A stretch of 64,000 nucleotides of DNA from Vibrio taketomensis (GCF_009938165.1 NZ_AP019649.1:2170001-2234000), one strand, 5' to 3'; shown: positions 10,674 to 21,277, numbered from the stretch's first letter. Notes: generated by a model not told the origin, from the sequence alone. Program-made: numbers and translations.

Positions 10674-11483
10674 TTAGTGCAACGTAACCTGAGTTTTACT
10701 CATGGCTCGTACTTGATTTTTCAATAGGTCAGCAGCCGGATCTTCCGGACACTGGTCAATAAAATACTGATAATCTAACAAAGCCATCTGATGACAGTCT
10801 AGCTGCTGATAGATAAAGCCGCGATCTCGAATTTCATACGGATCGTCTGGAGCAAACGTAAGAGCTAAGTCGCTACAGCGCAAAGCCAGTGTATAGCGCT
10901 CTTCTCGCAATAATGCACTTTTGATCAGCGCTAACCAACGACCAATTACGGTAGGATGATCCGCCACTTTTAAATGCTTCGGTTTCAACTGTGCGAATGG
11001 CCCTTTTTGGCCAACGAGCCACGCTCGAAGAGTGTGCTCCGAAATGTACTCACCATTAAAGGGATTCACATATTGAACCGGATGATCAGGCCAATGCAAC
11101 ACAACCACAAACTGGGTTGGAAAGGTAATGCCTTCAATTGGAAAACCCAATTGTTTGCCAAAATAGAGCAGCAATGCCCCTAAGCTGACAGGTATCCCCT
11201 TACGACGCTCGATGACCTTATCTAAAAACGCATTCGCAGAATCAAAGTAGGCATCCTTATCACCCTGGAAGCCCCACTGATGATAAAACAGGCGTAAAAA
11301 AGCATCAAAACGCTGTTGAGGATGCGTTTCATAAACCAGCGCCAATTCCGCTTCCTGCAACATTTGTTGCATTTGCGCTGTAGCCCAATCCACTTGAGTT
11401 TCAGGATCAATCGCTTGGTTTAGAATCAACGCGCCTTCAGCAAGTTCAATCGCGTCAAAATTTTCATCAAACCACTGTTGCAT
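10674..11483 (-). CDS. sirB1: SirB1-family protein (transglutaminase-like plus TPR)
   Basis: A 269-residue cytoplasmic protein. The N-terminal half is the SirB1 transglutaminase-like fold, with VIERRKGIPVSLGALLLYFGKQLG, FPTQFVV and YVNPFNGE; the C-terminal part has TPR-like helices (LRCSDLALTFAPDDPYEIRDRG). E. coli YchA is the equivalent. No biochemical function is established; the name comes from an early link to invasion gene expression. The start is the ATG at 11483; a GTG directly before it is an alternative. The gene follows sirB2 by 14 bases. Confidence 0.9.
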   Translation of the reverse strand: MQQWFDENFDAIELAEGALILNQAIDPETQVDWATAQMQQMLQEAELALVYETHPQQRFDAFLRLFYHQWGFQGDKDAYFDSANAFLDKVIERRKGIPVSLGALLLYFGKQLGFPIEGITFPTQFVVVLHWPDHPVQYVNPFNGEYISEHTLRAWLVGQKGPFAQLKPKHLKVADHPTVIGRWLALIKSALLREERYTLALRCSDLALTFAPDDPYEIRDRGFIYQQLDCHQMALLDYQYFIDQCPEDPAADLLKNQVRAMSKTQVTLH

Positions 11484-11497
11484 CACTTCTCATCCAA

Positions 11498-11869
11498 TCA
11501 AAATAGTAGCGGAGTTTTCGTAATCGCAATTTTACCGGCCATCATCAGCCAGCCTAATGCACCTAAAAAGGCAAAGATGCGTAACAGGTTATTTTTTGCC
11601 AGCTTTAACGCAAAGAAGCCAAGGGCAATGTACGCTAATACGCAAGTTAACTTTGACGGTAGCCAAGGCGCTGCTGACCACGGAATAAACAGCACAATCA
11701 GTGCAACACCCGATAATAGCAATGCCGTATCGTTAATATGTGGAAATACCTTAAGAAACTTATTCTCTCTTAGCGGTGAGTTCGCCATTAACAAGACAAA
11801 ACGTACCGATAGCAAGGTGGCACTTAATGCAATGGTCAGTAAATGAAAATGTTTCAGTCCTTCGTACAT
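11498..11869 (-). CDS. sirB2: SirB2-family membrane protein
   Basis: A 123-residue inner-membrane protein with four hydrophobic helices, starting MYEGLKHFHLLTIALSATLL. It matches SirB2/YchQ in length and topology and in position between prmC and sirB1. The family's role is unknown; conserved N-terminal histidines hint at metal or heme contact, but that is speculation. Spacing to neighbours is 15 and 14 bases, so it is translated within the hemA operon. Confidence 0.9.
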   Translation of the reverse strand: MYEGLKHFHLLTIALSATLLSVRFVLLMANSPLRENKFLKVFPHINDTALLLSGVALIVLFIPWSAAPWLPSKLTCVLAYIALGFFALKLAKNNLLRIFAFLGALGWLMMAGKIAITKTPLLF

Positions 11870-11884
11870 CTCTTCGCTCTCTTA

Positions 11885-12739
11885 TTATTTCGTGTAACGG
11901 CCTAAAGTTACTCGGTCGTTATGTCCGTAATCTTGGAAAGTTTCGACTTCTTGATAGCCAAAATCGTGGAAAATTGTGCGCACTGCAACGCCTTGGTCGT
12001 AACCATGCTCAAACAGCAACCAACCGTCATCCTGCAAAAAACCACGTGCGATATCGGTAATATGACGAATATCCGCCAAACCATTATCGGCCGCAACTAA
12101 CGCACTCAGCGGTTCAAAACGAACATCGCCTTGCGTCAAATGTGGGTCGTTTTCTTCAATATACGGAGGGTTTGAGACGATAACAGCAAACTGCGTACCA
12201 GCTTTGAGCGGTTCAAACCAACTGCCTGCTAGAAAGCTCGCATTTTTGATACCTAAACGCTGAGCATTACGAGTGGCGAGTTGCTGGGCATCTGGCATCA
12301 AGTCGATACCGAACACCTTACGTGCTGGCAATTCTGATGCTAATGCCAGTGCGATTGCCCCCGTGCCTGTACCTAAATCTAAAATATCGCCGTCGCTGGT
12401 CAACGCTTTATCCAGCGCAAGCTCTACGAGACGTTCAGTATCAGGACGTGGGATGAGTGTGGTTGGCGACACCTCTAAAGGCATCGACCAAAATTCACGC
12501 TCACCGACAATATAAGCCACTGGCTCACCCGTTAAACGACGCGCCAGTAGTGATTCAAACGGAACAAGTTCTTGCTCACTTAACTCTTTTTCCGGCCAAG
12601 TCAGCAAAAATGATCGCGGTTTGTTCAACGCGTGGCAAAGTAACACTGCAGCATCAAGAGACGGCGAATCACTGCCGCTCTCTTGAAGTTGTAACGTGGC
12701 ACGCTTAAGTGTGTTTTCCACACTGTTTGACGCAGCCAT
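11885..12739 (-). CDS. prmC: Release factor glutamine methyltransferase
   Basis: A 284-residue S-adenosylmethionine-dependent enzyme (HemK) that N5-methylates the glutamine of the GGQ motif in release factors. Motif I DLGTGTGAIALALASE binds SAM, and NPPYIEEND is the catalytic NPPY that holds the target glutamine. The N-terminal helical domain recognises the release factor. It lies 4 bases after prfA, its own substrate, a strongly conserved pairing. Length matches E. coli PrmC (277). Confidence 0.96.
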   Translation of the reverse strand: MAASNSVENTLKRATLQLQESGSDSPSLDAAVLLCHALNKPRSFLLTWPEKELSEQELVPFESLLARRLTGEPVAYIVGEREFWSMPLEVSPTTLIPRPDTERLVELALDKALTSDGDILDLGTGTGAIALALASELPARKVFGIDLMPDAQQLATRNAQRLGIKNASFLAGSWFEPLKAGTQFAVIVSNPPYIEENDPHLTQGDVRFEPLSALVAADNGLADIRHITDIARGFLQDDGWLLFEHGYDQGVAVRTIFHDFGYQEVETFQDYGHNDRVTLGRYTK

Positions 12740-12743
12740 GAAG

Positions 12744-13832
12744 TTAGTTGTTCTCTGCTAGAGCCGCTAGCTGGTCTGCTTGGTGTTCTTGAATTACAGG
12801 TTCAATCAAGCTCGCTAGGTCGCCTTCCATCACTTCGTTTAGGCGGTAAACCGTCAAGTTGATGCGATGATCAGAAACACGACCTTGTGGGTAGTTGTAA
12901 GTACGGATACGGTCACTACGGTCACCTGAACCTAGTAGGTTACGACGAGTATCTGACACTTCAGCTGCGCGGCGCGCTTCTTCTGCTTGCACGATACGCG
13001 CTGCTAGCACGGCCATTGCTTTCGCTTTGTTCTTATGTTGCGAACGCTCATCTTGACACTCTACGACTGTACCCGTTGGTAAGTGAGTAATACGGATTGC
13101 AGAATCGGTCGTGTTAACGTGCTGACCACCCGCGCCCGATGAACGGAACGTATCGATTTTCAGATCTGAAGCTTTAATTTCTGGCAGTTCCGCTTCTGGA
13201 ATTTCTGGCATGATTGCAACCGTACAAGCAGAGGTATGCACACGGCCTTGAGATTCAGTTTCAGGCACACGTTGCACGCGGTGACCGCCTGACTCAAATT
13301 TCAATACACCGTAAACACCATCACCACTCACTTTCGCGATCATTTCTTTATAACCGCCTTGCTCAGATTCGTTGCAGCTCATCACTTCGATGCGCCAGCC
13401 TTTCTTCTCAGCAAATTTCGAGTACATACGGAACAAGTTACCAGCAAAAATACCGGCTTCATCACCGCCCGCACCGGCACGAATTTCTAGGAAACAGTTA
13501 CGATCATCGTTTGGATCTTTTGGTAGCAATAGAATTTGCAGCTCGTCGTTCAAACGCTCAATTTCTTCTTTTGCTTCTTTGATTTCTTCCTGAGCCATTT
13601 CACGCATTTCTGCGTCGTCTTCTTTTGCCATCTCTTCGGCAGCTTCAAGGTTTTCTTCAGCCTGCTGATAAGCTTGGAAGCACTTAGTGACTTCTTCTAA
13701 TTGAGAGTACTCTTTTGATAGCGCACGAAATTTGTCTTGATCACTAATGACACTTGGGTCACCAAGTAGGTGTTGCACTTCTTCATAACGTTCTACTAAC
13801 GTTTCTAGCTTAATACGAATAGAGGCTTTCAT
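12744..13832 (-). CDS. prfA: Peptide chain release factor 1
   Basis: A 362-residue class I release factor reading UAA and UAG. The GGQ hydrolysis motif is in [15 protein letters not shown]. The stop-recognition tripeptide PxT appears as PET in [14 protein letters not shown] (PAT in E. coli). The N-terminal coiled region is charged and Glu-rich, with [20 protein letters not shown]. Length is near E. coli RF1 (360). It lies 21 bases after hemA and 4 before prmC. Confidence 0.97.
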   Translation of the reverse strand: MKASIRIKLETLVERYEEVQHLLGDPSVISDQDKFRALSKEYSQLEEVTKCFQAYQQAEENLEAAEEMAKEDDAEMREMAQEEIKEAKEEIERLNDELQILLLPKDPNDDRNCFLEIRAGAGGDEAGIFAGNLFRMYSKFAEKKGWRIEVMSCNESEQGGYKEMIAKVSGDGVYGVLKFESGGHRVQRVPETESQGRVHTSACTVAIMPEIPEAELPEIKASDLKIDTFRSSGAGGQHVNTTDSAIRITHLPTGTVVECQDERSQHKNKAKAMAVLAARIVQAEEARRAAEVSDTRRNLLGSGDRSDRIRTYNYPQGRVSDHRINLTVYRLNEVMEGDLASLIEPVIQEHQADQLAALAENN

Positions 13833-13853
13833 ATATTTAACTCAGGGTTTTAG

Positions 13854-15113
13854 TTATAGCGGGTCATCTAGACCCAAACTTTGTCTAATGAGGGCAAGCT
13901 TTGCGGGCTCACCTTGCTCTGCTGCCACTTGCAGGGCGCGTGTTGGGGCATGAATTAGTCGGTTAGTGAGTTTGTTGCTTAACTCCACTAAGACTTTTTC
14001 TGGATCACCACCAGCAGCAAGAGCTTGAATACTTTTATTTAGCAGATCCTCTCGGATCTCATTGGCATTTTGGCGAAATTCACGAATGCTATCGACACTT
14101 TGTAGTGAGCGCAGCCAAGTCATAAAGGCAGCACTTTCTTCACTCACGATCGCTTCGGCTTGAATCGCTTCAACTTTACGTTGTTCGATGTTGCTATCAA
14201 TAATCGATTGCAAATCATCCACGCTATACAAGTAAGCGTCATTAATCTCACCGACTTGCGCTTCAATATCGCGTGGTACGGCAATATCGACTAATAGCAT
14301 AGGTTGGAAACGTCGCTGTTTCAGTGCACTTTCTACCATACCCTTACCAATAATAGGCAAAGGGCTCGCCGTTGAACTTATCACGATATCTGCACGTGAT
14401 AAGTGCTCTGGGATTTCTGGCAGACTGATCACTTCCGCACCAAATTGATCCGCGAGTAATTGCGCACGTTCTTTCGTTCGGTTTGCGACAATCATATTGG
14501 CACAACCATTCGCAGCTAAATGTTTTGCTACCAGTTCAATCGTCTCACCCGCACCAACTAACAGCACGGTGGATTGTTGAAGTGATTCAAAAATGTGTTT
14601 GGCTAATGTACATGCGGCATAAGCTACCGACACTGCATTACCGCCAATATCGGTCTCGGTGCGTACGCGTTTCGCCACGGAAAATGTTTTTTGAAACCAT
14701 TTTTCCATCGTGGCATTGACTGCCTCACTAGCACGAGAGTCAGCAAAGGCTTGCTTTACCTGACCTAATATTTGCGGTTCACCAAGAACCAAAGAGTCCA
14801 GACCACAAGCAACGCGCATTAAATGGCGAATAGCAGCCTGCTCTTCATGAATGTAAATGCTGGGTTTCAGTTCTTCGGCATTAACTTGATGAAACTGTGC
14901 GAGCCAATCAATCAGCTTGTTTTTACTTGCGGTTTTCACATCGCAATAAATTTCAGTGCGATTACAAGTAGAAACAATAACACCACCGCTAACCAATTGG
15001 TTTTGCGATAATTGTTGCAGTGCCAAAGGTAGCTTATCCGGCCCGAACGCAACTTTCTCGCGCAGTTCTACTGAGGCCGTATTATGATTGATACCAAGAG
15101 CAAGCAATGACAT
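13854..15113 (-). CDS. hemA: Glutamyl-tRNA reductase
   Basis: A 419-residue enzyme that reduces glutamyl-tRNA(Glu) with NADPH to glutamate-1-semialdehyde, the first committed step of C5-pathway heme synthesis. The catalytic cysteine is Cys50 in [10 protein letters not shown]. The glycine-rich NADPH site reads [16 protein letters not shown]. The C-terminal dimerisation helix region follows. Length matches E. coli HemA (418). It is the first gene of the six-gene operon and divergent from lolB across 262 bases. Confidence 0.97.
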   Translation of the reverse strand: MSLLALGINHNTASVELREKVAFGPDKLPLALQQLSQNQLVSGGVIVSTCNRTEIYCDVKTASKNKLIDWLAQFHQVNAEELKPSIYIHEEQAAIRHLMRVACGLDSLVLGEPQILGQVKQAFADSRASEAVNATMEKWFQKTFSVAKRVRTETDIGGNAVSVAYAACTLAKHIFESLQQSTVLLVGAGETIELVAKHLAANGCANMIVANRTKERAQLLADQFGAEVISLPEIPEHLSRADIVISSTASPLPIIGKGMVESALKQRRFQPMLLVDIAVPRDIEAQVGEINDAYLYSVDDLQSIIDSNIEQRKVEAIQAEAIVSEESAAFMTWLRSLQSVDSIREFRQNANEIREDLLNKSIQALAAGGDPEKVLVELSNKLTNRLIHAPTRALQVAAEQGEPAKLALIRQSLGLDDPL

Positions 15114-15375
15114 GTATTGTGGGTTCTCTGATTCTTGAAGAATTAAAACAGGGACGGAATTTTACTTGATGCCCCCCATGAATAAAAGGGGATCACCCAA
15201 CTGTTTTCAATTAACGCCAGTGATTATGCATAATATCGCAGGTAAAATAAGATTCTAGCAATCAATTTGAATAGTACTGTTGAACGCTGATTTTCTCGCA
15301 TAAATAAGGGTAACCAGTCGTTTCAGTGTTATAGTAACCGCCATTCTCCGTGCCAATTAAGGAAATCTACTCGCC

Positions 15376-15993
15376 ATGGTTTTGCGACTCCCCTTAAAAC
15401 TCATTTGTCTTACGTTTTCACTTTTGTTACTCAATGGTTGTAGCTCAATAGAAGACAGTTACACCAGTGTCGAGTGGCAAGCTCATCAGCAAAGACTTGA
15501 GCAAATTGAGCGTTATTCAGCGGCAGGAAAACTTGGTTACATTTCCCCCCAGCAAAGAGAATCTCTCAGTTTTCATTGGCAGCAAGCACCTGAAAACCAA
15601 GAACTGCGTTTATCTACCTTTTTAGGCCAGACCGTGCTGAATTTGAGCGTTGATGCAACCGGTGCGAAAGTAAAAACTTATGAAGATGATGTGTATACCG
15701 ATGTGAGTGCCGACCGATTGATTTCACGTCTTACGGGTCTGAATATTCCAGTTGAACAACTCAATGACTGGCTACTTGGTAAACCTACCAACGCCGACAG
15801 CTTTACCGTTAACGAGAGAGAAACCTTAGCCTCGCTAACCAAAACCATTAACGGACAAACATGGCAACTGTTTTACTCGAGCTATCAAGACGTGCAGTTT
15901 TTAGGTTCGACCTTGCCTGTCCCACACAAATTGAAATTAAAACAGAACGACACCACCATTAATTTGGTCATTTCTAAGTGGACCTTTAAGTAA
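15376..15993 (+). CDS. lolB: Outer-membrane lipoprotein insertion factor LolB
   Basis: A 205-residue lipoprotein with a lipobox LNGC, cysteine at residue 22. LolB is the outer-membrane receptor that takes lipoproteins from LolA and inserts them. The body matches the LolB half-barrel: [31 protein letters not shown] and [10 protein letters not shown]. The Shine-Dalgarno AAGGAAA is a little far (about 11 bases) from the ATG but no better start exists. It overlaps ispE by one base (TAATG), as in E. coli order lolB-ispE-prs, divergent from hemA. Confidence 0.95.
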   Translation: MVLRLPLKLICLTFSLLLLNGCSSIEDSYTSVEWQAHQQRLEQIERYSAAGKLGYISPQQRESLSFHWQQAPENQELRLSTFLGQTVLNLSVDATGAKVKTYEDDVYTDVSADRLISRLTGLNIPVEQLNDWLLGKPTNADSFTVNERETLASLTKTINGQTWQLFYSSYQDVQFLGSTLPVPHKLKLKQNDTTINLVISKWTFK

Positions 15994-16865
15994 TGATTCG
16001 CGAAACCACGCATTGGCCTTCACCCGCCAAACTCAACCTCTTTCTCTACATCACCGGACGTCGTGCCAACGGTTATCACGAACTGCAAACTATATTCCAA
16101 TTTTTGGATCATGGTGATGATCTGACCATCACCGCTAACGACAGCGGCGATATCACCCTAACACCTGAGATCCCTGGGGTAGCGCTCGAAGAGAATCTTA
16201 TCTGGCGTGCAGCTGTCGCCTTGCAACAGTTTACCGGTTGTCAATTTGGCGCAGATATTCAACTCAACAAGATTTTGCCGATGGGCGGTGGCATTGGTGG
16301 CGGTTCATCGAATGCTGCAACTGTGCTCGTTGCTCTCAATTATTTATGGCAAACCAATTGCAGCGAAGATCAATTGGCAGAGATTGGACTAAAATTGGGC
16401 GCTGACGTACCCGTATTTGTTCGTGGTCATGCAGCGTTTGCTGAAGGTGTTGGTGAGGAGATAAGCAAGGTTGAACCAGAAGAAAAATGGTACTTGGTCG
16501 TAAGACCAAATGTAAGCATTGCAACAGTCGATATTTTTACCCACCCGGATTTAACTCGAAACACGCCAAAACGCCCATTATCCGTGCTTCTTAAGAGCGA
16601 TTACGGAAACGATTGCGAAAAAATTGTGCGATTGCTTTATCCAGAGGTTGATAAGCAACTTTCATGGCTGCTACAATACGCGCCGTCAAGACTGACAGGT
16701 ACAGGATCATGCGTATTTGCCGAATTTTCGAGCGAAAACGGCGCGAGAAATGTACTCGAACAACTTCCTGACAATGTGACGGCATTTGTGGCAAAAGGAA
16801 ACAATATTTCGCCGCTCTACCGCACACTGGCTAACTACCGTTTAGCCCACAACACATCTATTTAA
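15993..16865 (+). CDS. ispE: 4-diphosphocytidyl-2-C-methyl-D-erythritol kinase
   Basis: A 290-residue GHMP kinase that phosphorylates CDP-ME in the MEP isoprenoid pathway. [20 protein letters not shown] is the N-terminal signature, [13 protein letters not shown] the ATP-binding GHMP loop, and [12 protein letters not shown] the C-terminal motif. It shares one base with the lolB stop codon, so the pair is translationally coupled. prs follows 29 bases later. Confidence 0.96.
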   Translation: MIRETTHWPSPAKLNLFLYITGRRANGYHELQTIFQFLDHGDDLTITANDSGDITLTPEIPGVALEENLIWRAAVALQQFTGCQFGADIQLNKILPMGGGIGGGSSNAATVLVALNYLWQTNCSEDQLAEIGLKLGADVPVFVRGHAAFAEGVGEEISKVEPEEKWYLVVRPNVSIATVDIFTHPDLTRNTPKRPLSVLLKSDYGNDCEKIVRLLYPEVDKQLSWLLQYAPSRLTGTGSCVFAEFSSENGARNVLEQLPDNVTAFVAKGNNISPLYRTLANYRLAHNTSI

Positions 16866-16894
16866 AAACTGGACGCAAACCTGAGGTTTCCACC

Positions 16895-17839
16895 GTGCCT
16901 GATATGAAGCTATTTGCTGGTAACGCAACACCTGAACTAGCCCAACGTATTGCTGATCGTCTTTACATCTCTTTAGGTGATGCAAGTGTTTCTCGTTTTT
17001 CTGACGGCGAAGTTGCTGTACAAATCAACGAAAACGTACGTGGTAGTGATGTATTCATCATCCAATCGACTTGTGCACCAACTAACGACAATCTAATGGA
17101 ACTTGTCGTAATGATTGATGCAATGCGCCGCGCTTCTGCGGGCCGTATTACAGCAGTAATCCCTTACTTTGGTTACGCTCGCCAAGACCGTCGTGTACGT
17201 TCTGCTCGTGTGCCAATCACTGCAAAAGTAGTGGCTGACTTCCTGTCTAACGTTGGTGTAGACCGCGTTCTAACTATCGACCTACACGCAGAGCAAATTC
17301 AAGGCTTCTTTGATGTACCTGTAGACAACATCTTCGGTACGCCAGTACTACTTGAAGACATGCAATCTCGTGGTCTAGAAAACCCAGTTGTGGTTTCACC
17401 TGACCTAGGTGGCGTAGTACGTGCTCGTGCAACAGCAAAAGCACTAGGTGATATCGATATCGCTATCGTTGATAAACGTCGTCCACGTGCAAACGTTTCT
17501 GAAGTAATGAACCTAATCGGTGATGTTGAAGGTCGCGACTGTGTGATCGTAGACGACATGATCGATACTGGTGGTACTCTATGTAAAGCAGCTGAAGCGC
17601 TTAAAGAGCGCGGTGCTAAGCGTGTATTCGCTTACGCAACTCACGCTGTTTTCTCTGGCAACGCTGCAGACAACATCAAAAACTCAGTACTAGACCAAGT
17701 GATCGTAACTGACTCAATCACTCTGTCTAAAGAGATGGAAGCGACTGGCAAAGTAACTACACTAAGCCTATCTCGCATGCTTGCTGAAGCGATTCGTCGT
17801 ATCAGCAACGAAGAGTCTATCTCTGCGATGTTCAACTAA
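16895..17839 (+). CDS. prs: Ribose-phosphate pyrophosphokinase
   Basis: A 314-residue PRPP synthetase, which makes the activated ribose for purine, pyrimidine, His, Trp and NAD synthesis. The start is GTG ([18 protein letters not shown]), exactly as in E. coli. [17 protein letters not shown] is the ATP-binding/signature stretch and [11 protein letters not shown] the PRPP loop. A short inverted repeat AAACC-TGA-GGTTT lies at the ribosome binding site, which might tune translation. The gene ends in a strong terminator. Codon use is highly biased, as for a highly expressed gene. Confidence 0.98.
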   Translation: MPDMKLFAGNATPELAQRIADRLYISLGDASVSRFSDGEVAVQINENVRGSDVFIIQSTCAPTNDNLMELVVMIDAMRRASAGRITAVIPYFGYARQDRRVRSARVPITAKVVADFLSNVGVDRVLTIDLHAEQIQGFFDVPVDNIFGTPVLLEDMQSRGLENPVVVSPDLGGVVRARATAKALGDIDIAIVDKRRPRANVSEVMNLIGDVEGRDCVIVDDMIDTGGTLCKAAEALKERGAKRVFAYATHAVFSGNAADNIKNSVLDQVIVTDSITLSKEMEATGKVTTLSLSRMLAEAIRRISNEESISAMFN

Positions 17840-17862
17840 TCACTTCGATTAGACCGAATTGA

Positions 17863-17891
17863 AAACACCCCTTTTTAGGGGTGTTTTTTTA
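17863..17891 (+). terminator. prs terminator
   Basis: Stem AACACCCC / GGGGTGTT with a TTTTTA loop, followed by seven T residues. A textbook intrinsic terminator 24 bases after the prs stop. Confidence 0.93.
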
Positions 17892-17924
17892 TTGCTTGAT
17901 CAAGCCAGTCATCCACAACCTCGC

Positions 17925-17953
17925 CTGACAGCAAAATTGTGTGCTATTATACT
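17925..17953 (+). promoter_or_regulatory. Promoter for pth-ychF
   Basis: A -35 CTGACA (17925-17930) and -10 TATACT (17948-17953) separated by 17 bases, 32 bases before the pth GTG. This gives pth-ychF its own sigma-70 promoter after the prs terminator. Confidence 0.7.
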
Positions 17954-17985
17954 GCGCTTTTTGAGATTCCAGAGAGATCCTAACC

Positions 17986-18576
17986 GTGACTCAACAGATC
18001 AAACTTCTTGTCGGACTGGCTAACCCTGGCCCTGAATACGCTAAGACTCGCCATAATGCGGGCGCTTGGGTCGTGGAGGAGTTAGCTCGCGTTCATAACG
18101 TTACGCTAAAGAATGAGCCAAAGTTCTTTGGTCTTACTGGACGTATCATGGTAAATGGTGAGGATCTGCGCCTATTGATCCCAACCACTTTTATGAACCT
18201 ATCTGGCAAAGCCGTGGCAGCGCTGGCTAAGTTCTACCAAATTAAACCAGAAGAAATCATGGTCGCTCATGACGAGCTAGACTTACCTCCTGGTGTCGCT
18301 AAATTTAAAAAAGGCGGCGGTCATGGTGGTCACAATGGTTTGCGTGACACCATTAGCAAATTAGGCAATAACAAAGAGTTTTATCGTCTTCGTATTGGCA
18401 TTGGCCATCCGGGACACAAAGATAAAGTGGCTGGTTATGTGCTAGGCAAAGCACCTGCTAAAGAGCATGAGCAACTAGAAGCAGCAGCGGATGAAGCCGT
18501 TCGCTGTCTCGACATCTTACTAAAAGATGGCCTAAGCAAAGCACAAAACCGCTTACACACGTTCAAAGCTGAATAA
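17986..18576 (+). CDS. pth: Peptidyl-tRNA hydrolase
   Basis: A 196-residue enzyme that frees tRNA from stalled peptidyl-tRNA. The start is GTG ([18 protein letters not shown]). Catalytic residues are visible: the histidine in KTRHNAGAW, asparagine in TTFMNLSG, and aspartate in [22 protein letters not shown] is the C-terminal signature. Length matches E. coli (194). ychF follows 10 bases later, the usual gammaproteobacterial pair. Confidence 0.97.
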   Translation: MTQQIKLLVGLANPGPEYAKTRHNAGAWVVEELARVHNVTLKNEPKFFGLTGRIMVNGEDLRLLIPTTFMNLSGKAVAALAKFYQIKPEEIMVAHDELDLPPGVAKFKKGGGHGGHNGLRDTISKLGNNKEFYRLRIGIGHPGHKDKVAGYVLGKAPAKEHEQLEAAADEAVRCLDILLKDGLSKAQNRLHTFKAE

Positions 18577-18586
18577 GGTTACAATC

Positions 18587-19678
18587 ATGGGTTTTAAATG
18601 TGGCATCGTTGGTCTACCAAACGTAGGTAAATCAACTCTGTTCAATGCACTAACTAAAGCGGGTATCGAAGCAGCAAACTTCCCGTTCTGTACTATCGAA
18701 CCAAACACTGGTGTGGTTCCAGTGCCAGATCTACGTCTAGATGCGCTATCAAAAATCGTGAACCCTCAGCGCGTACTGCCGACTACGATGGAATTCGTAG
18801 ACATCGCAGGCCTAGTTGCGGGTGCATCTCGCGGTGAAGGTCTAGGTAACAAATTCCTAGCTAACATCCGTGAAACTGACGCAATTGGTCACGTTGTTCG
18901 TTGTTTTGAAAACGAAAACATCATTCACGTTGCAGGTAAAGTATCACCGATCGAAGACATCGAAGTGATCAACCTAGAACTTGCTCTAGCTGACCTAGAC
19001 TCTTGTGAGCGTGCGATTCAACGTAACGCTAAAAAAGCAAAAGGCGGCGACAAAGACGCTAAATTTGAACTAGCTGTACTAGAAAAGCTACTTCCAGTTC
19101 TTACTGAAGGTGGTTCAGCGCGCACAGTAGATCTTTCTAAAGAAGAACTAGCAGCGGTTGGTTACCTAAACTTCCTAACGCTTAAGCCGACGATGTACAT
19201 CGCTAACGTGAACGAAGATGGTTTCGAAAACAACCCTTACCTAGACGCGGTTCGTGAGTTTGCAGCAAAAGAAAACAACGTTGTTGTACCTGTTTGTGCA
19301 TCAATCGAATCTGAAATGGCTGAGCTTGAAGATGATGAGCGCGAAGAGTTCCTAGCAGACATGGGTATCGAAGAACCAGGTCTAAACCGCGTGATCCGCG
19401 CAGGTTACGAATTGCTGAGCCTTCACACTTACTTCACTGCAGGCGTTAAAGAAGTTCGCGCATGGACTATCCCTGTAGGCGCAACTGCACCAAAAGCAGC
19501 GGGTAAGATCCACACTGACTTCGAAAAAGGCTTCATTCGTGCTGAAGTTGTTGGTTACGACGACTTTATCCAATACAAAGGTGAAAGCGGCGCGAAAGAT
19601 GCAGGTAAATGGCGTCTTGAAGGCAAAGATTACATCGTAAAAGATGGTGATGTGGTTCATTTCCGCTTCAACGTATAA
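18587..19678 (+). CDS. ychF: Redox-regulated ATPase YchF
   Basis: A 363-residue OBG-family P-loop ATPase. The G1 loop [16 protein letters not shown]3 [20 protein letters not shown] and the C-terminal TGS domain ([20 protein letters not shown]) are clear. The protein prefers ATP and binds ribosomes; it dampens oxidative-stress responses in E. coli. Length equals E. coli YchF (363). Strongly biased codon use suggests high expression. It ends in a terminator before the tRNA operon. Confidence 0.97.
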   Translation: MGFKCGIVGLPNVGKSTLFNALTKAGIEAANFPFCTIEPNTGVVPVPDLRLDALSKIVNPQRVLPTTMEFVDIAGLVAGASRGEGLGNKFLANIRETDAIGHVVRCFENENIIHVAGKVSPIEDIEVINLELALADLDSCERAIQRNAKKAKGGDKDAKFELAVLEKLLPVLTEGGSARTVDLSKEELAAVGYLNFLTLKPTMYIANVNEDGFENNPYLDAVREFAAKENNVVVPVCASIESEMAELEDDEREEFLADMGIEEPGLNRVIRAGYELLSLHTYFTAGVKEVRAWTIPVGATAPKAAGKIHTDFEKGFIRAEVVGYDDFIQYKGESGAKDAGKWRLEGKDYIVKDGDVVHFRFNV

Positions 19679-19712
19679 TTAACTGCCCATTTTTTGCGCA
19701 AGTTATTGAGTT

Positions 19713-19745
19713 TAAAAGCCAGCAACGATGCTGGCTTTTTTTATT
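19713..19745 (+). terminator. ychF terminator
   Basis: Stem AAAAGCCAGC / GCTGGCTTTT with loop AACGAT, followed by TTTATT, 35 bases after the ychF stop. Confidence 0.9.
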
Positions 19746-19876
19746 CCCCCAGTAATCACTGCCAAATTGGTGAACGAGACATTGTCATTTTATTAGCAGT
19801 TTTCGACCGTTAACACGCCTCTTTGTTTAAAAAGGAATCGAACGATTCATTTATCCCGATTTCTTCAAAAAAACTG

Positions 19877-19912
19877 TTGACGGCTCTCGCTTAGATACGC
19901 ATAATTCGCCCC
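19877..19912 (+). promoter_or_regulatory. tRNA-operon promoter with stringent-type discriminator
   Basis: A -35 TTGACG (19877-19882) and -10 CATAAT (19900-19905) with a 17-base spacer, then a GC-rich discriminator TCGCCCCG. GC-rich discriminators mark ppGpp/DksA-inhibited stable-RNA promoters. It precedes the first tRNA by about 50 bases and is the only promoter I see for the 2.8-kb array. Confidence 0.8.
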
Positions 19913-19961
19913 GTTCCAACGAGACGGAAACGAATCGAAACGAACAAAACAACATGGTAAT

Positions 19962-20038
19962 GGCTACGTAGCTCAGCTGGTTAGAGCACATCACTCATAA
20001 TGATGGGGTCACAGGTTCGAATCCCGTCGTAGCCACCA
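19962..20038 (+). tRNA. tRNA-Met (CAT), elongator
   Basis: 77 bases with encoded CCA. Acceptor GGCTACG/CGTAGCC, anticodon loop CTCATAA, T-loop GTTCGAAT region intact. First gene of the array. An acceptor G1-C72 pair and context beside Leu/Gln tRNAs match E. coli metT, an elongator. Confidence 0.95.
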
Positions 20039-20075
20039 TTCCTAAATGTTCTTTAAAGAGCAATTAGGAATAGAT

Positions 20076-20160
20076 GCGGAAGTGGCGGAATTGGTAGACG
20101 CACCAGATTTAGGTTCTGGCGCCGCAAGGTGTAAGAGTTCAAGTCTCTTCTTCCGCACCA
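20076..20160 (+). tRNA. tRNA-Leu (TAG), type b
   Basis: 85 bases with encoded CCA and a long variable arm. Acceptor GCGGAAG/CTTCCGC, anticodon loop GATTTAGGT, T-stem AAGAG/CTCTT. This is the type with G7-C66 and A49-U65. Confidence 0.95.
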
Positions 20161-20190
20161 TGTTTTGATGGTTTTTTGACTATCACCTGT

Positions 20191-20265
20191 AGGTCTATCG
20201 CCAAGCGGTAAGGCAGCGGCTTTTGATGCCGCCATTCCCTGGTTCGAATCCAGGTAGACCTGCCA
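20191..20265 (+). tRNA. tRNA-Gln (TTG)
   Basis: 75 bases with encoded CCA. Acceptor AGGTCTA/TAGACCT, anticodon stem GCGGC/GCCGC around loop TTTTGAT (anticodon TTG). Intact. Confidence 0.95.
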
Positions 20266-20340
20266 CTAATTAAAGTGGAAACCTTTGAAAAGGGGTTGTC
20301 ACTAAGAGCGTGAAGGTTTATATTGTCTCGCTCACAAGAT

Positions 20341-20417
20341 GGCTACGTAGCTCAGCTGGTTAGAGCACATCACTCATAATGATGGGGTCACAGGTTCGAA
20401 TCCCGTCGTAGCCACCA
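20341..20417 (+). tRNA. tRNA-Met (CAT), elongator
   Basis: 77 bases, identical to the first Met gene of the array, with encoded CCA and a 7-base anticodon loop CTCATAA. Confidence 0.95.
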
Positions 20418-20469
20418 TATTAAACTAATAGTTTTTACCAATTAACTGTTAGTTATGTAGATTCAAGAT

Positions 20470-20554
20470 GCGGAAGTGGCGGAATTGGTAGACGCACCAG
20501 ATTTAGGTTCTGGCGCCGCAAGGTGTAAGAGTTCAAGTCTCTTCTTCCGCACCA
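20470..20554 (+). tRNA. tRNA-Leu (TAG), type b
   Basis: 85 bases, identical to the first Leu gene (G7-C66, T-stem AAGAG/CTCTT), CCA encoded. Confidence 0.95.
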
Positions 20555-20581
20555 TATTGAAATCAATCTACACATAATTTT

Positions 20582-20666
20582 GCGGAAATGGCGGAATTGG
20601 TAGACGCACCAGATTTAGGTTCTGGCGCCGCAAGGTGTGAGAGTTCAAGTCTCTCTTTCCGCACCA
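20582..20666 (+). tRNA. tRNA-Leu (TAG), type a
   Basis: 85 bases. Acceptor GCGGAAA/TTTCCGC and T-stem GAGAG/CTCTC: two base pairs differ from type b, each with both partners changed. First gene of the first 822-bp repeat unit. Confidence 0.95.
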
Positions 20667-20695
20667 TTATTCGATAATCATTGATTATCACCTGC

Positions 20696-20770
20696 AGGTC
20701 TATCGCCAAGCGGTAAGGCAGCGGCTTTTGATGCCGCCATTCCCTGGTTCGAATCCAGGTAGACCTGCCA
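20696..20770 (+). tRNA. tRNA-Gln (TTG)
   Basis: 75 bases, intact, identical to the other full-length Gln genes here. Confidence 0.95.
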
Positions 20771-20821
20771 CTACAATTTCATATGGCTTTTACCAATTAG
20801 CGGTATGAATACAAACAATAT

Positions 20822-20906
20822 GCGGAAATGGCGGAATTGGTAGACGCACCAGATTTAGGTTCTGGCGCCGCAAGGTGTGAGAGTTCAAGTCTCTCTTTCC
20901 GCACCA
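20822..20906 (+). tRNA. tRNA-Leu (TAG), type a
   Basis: 85 bases, intact type a sequence, 16 bases before the next Met gene. Confidence 0.95.
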
Positions 20907-20922
20907 TATTGTTCACAATTTT

Positions 20923-20999
20923 GGCTACGTAGCTCAGCTGGTTAGAGCACATCACTCATAATGATGGGGTCACAGGTTCGAATCCCGTCGTAGCCACCA
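20923..20999 (+). tRNA. tRNA-Met (CAT), elongator
   Basis: 77 bases, intact; its copy one repeat unit downstream (21740) has lost a base in the anticodon loop. Confidence 0.95.
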
Positions 21000-21051
21000 T
21001 ATTCAACTAAGAATTGAACTTTCAATTTTTGGTTACGTAAAGATTCAAGAC

Positions 21052-21136
21052 GCGGAAATGGCGGAATTGGTAGACGCACCAGATTTAGGTTCTGGCGCCG
21101 CAAGGTGTGAGAGTTCAAGTCTCTCTTTCCGCACCA
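21052..21136 (+). tRNA. tRNA-Leu (TAG), type a
   Basis: 85 bases, intact type a; its repeat copy at 21867 is four bases shorter. Confidence 0.95.
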
Positions 21137-21161
21137 TCTTGATCGATTACAAACAAATTAT

Positions 21162-21246
21162 GCGGAAGTGGCGGAATTGGTAGACGCACCAGATTTAGGT
21201 TCTGGCGCCGCAAGGTGTAAGAGTTCAAGTCTCTTCTTCCGCACCA
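21162..21246 (+). tRNA. tRNA-Leu (TAG), type b
   Basis: 85 bases, intact type b (T-stem AAGAG/CTCTT), CCA encoded. Confidence 0.95.
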
Positions 21247-21277
21247 TAATTTGATAGTCATGATGACTATACCCTGC

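Noticed and set aside
16874..16890. PurR operator before prs (GCAAACC-TGA-GGTTTCC)
   Set aside because: The half sites are too far apart for the GCAAACGTTTGC-type palindrome; I kept it only as a possible hairpin.
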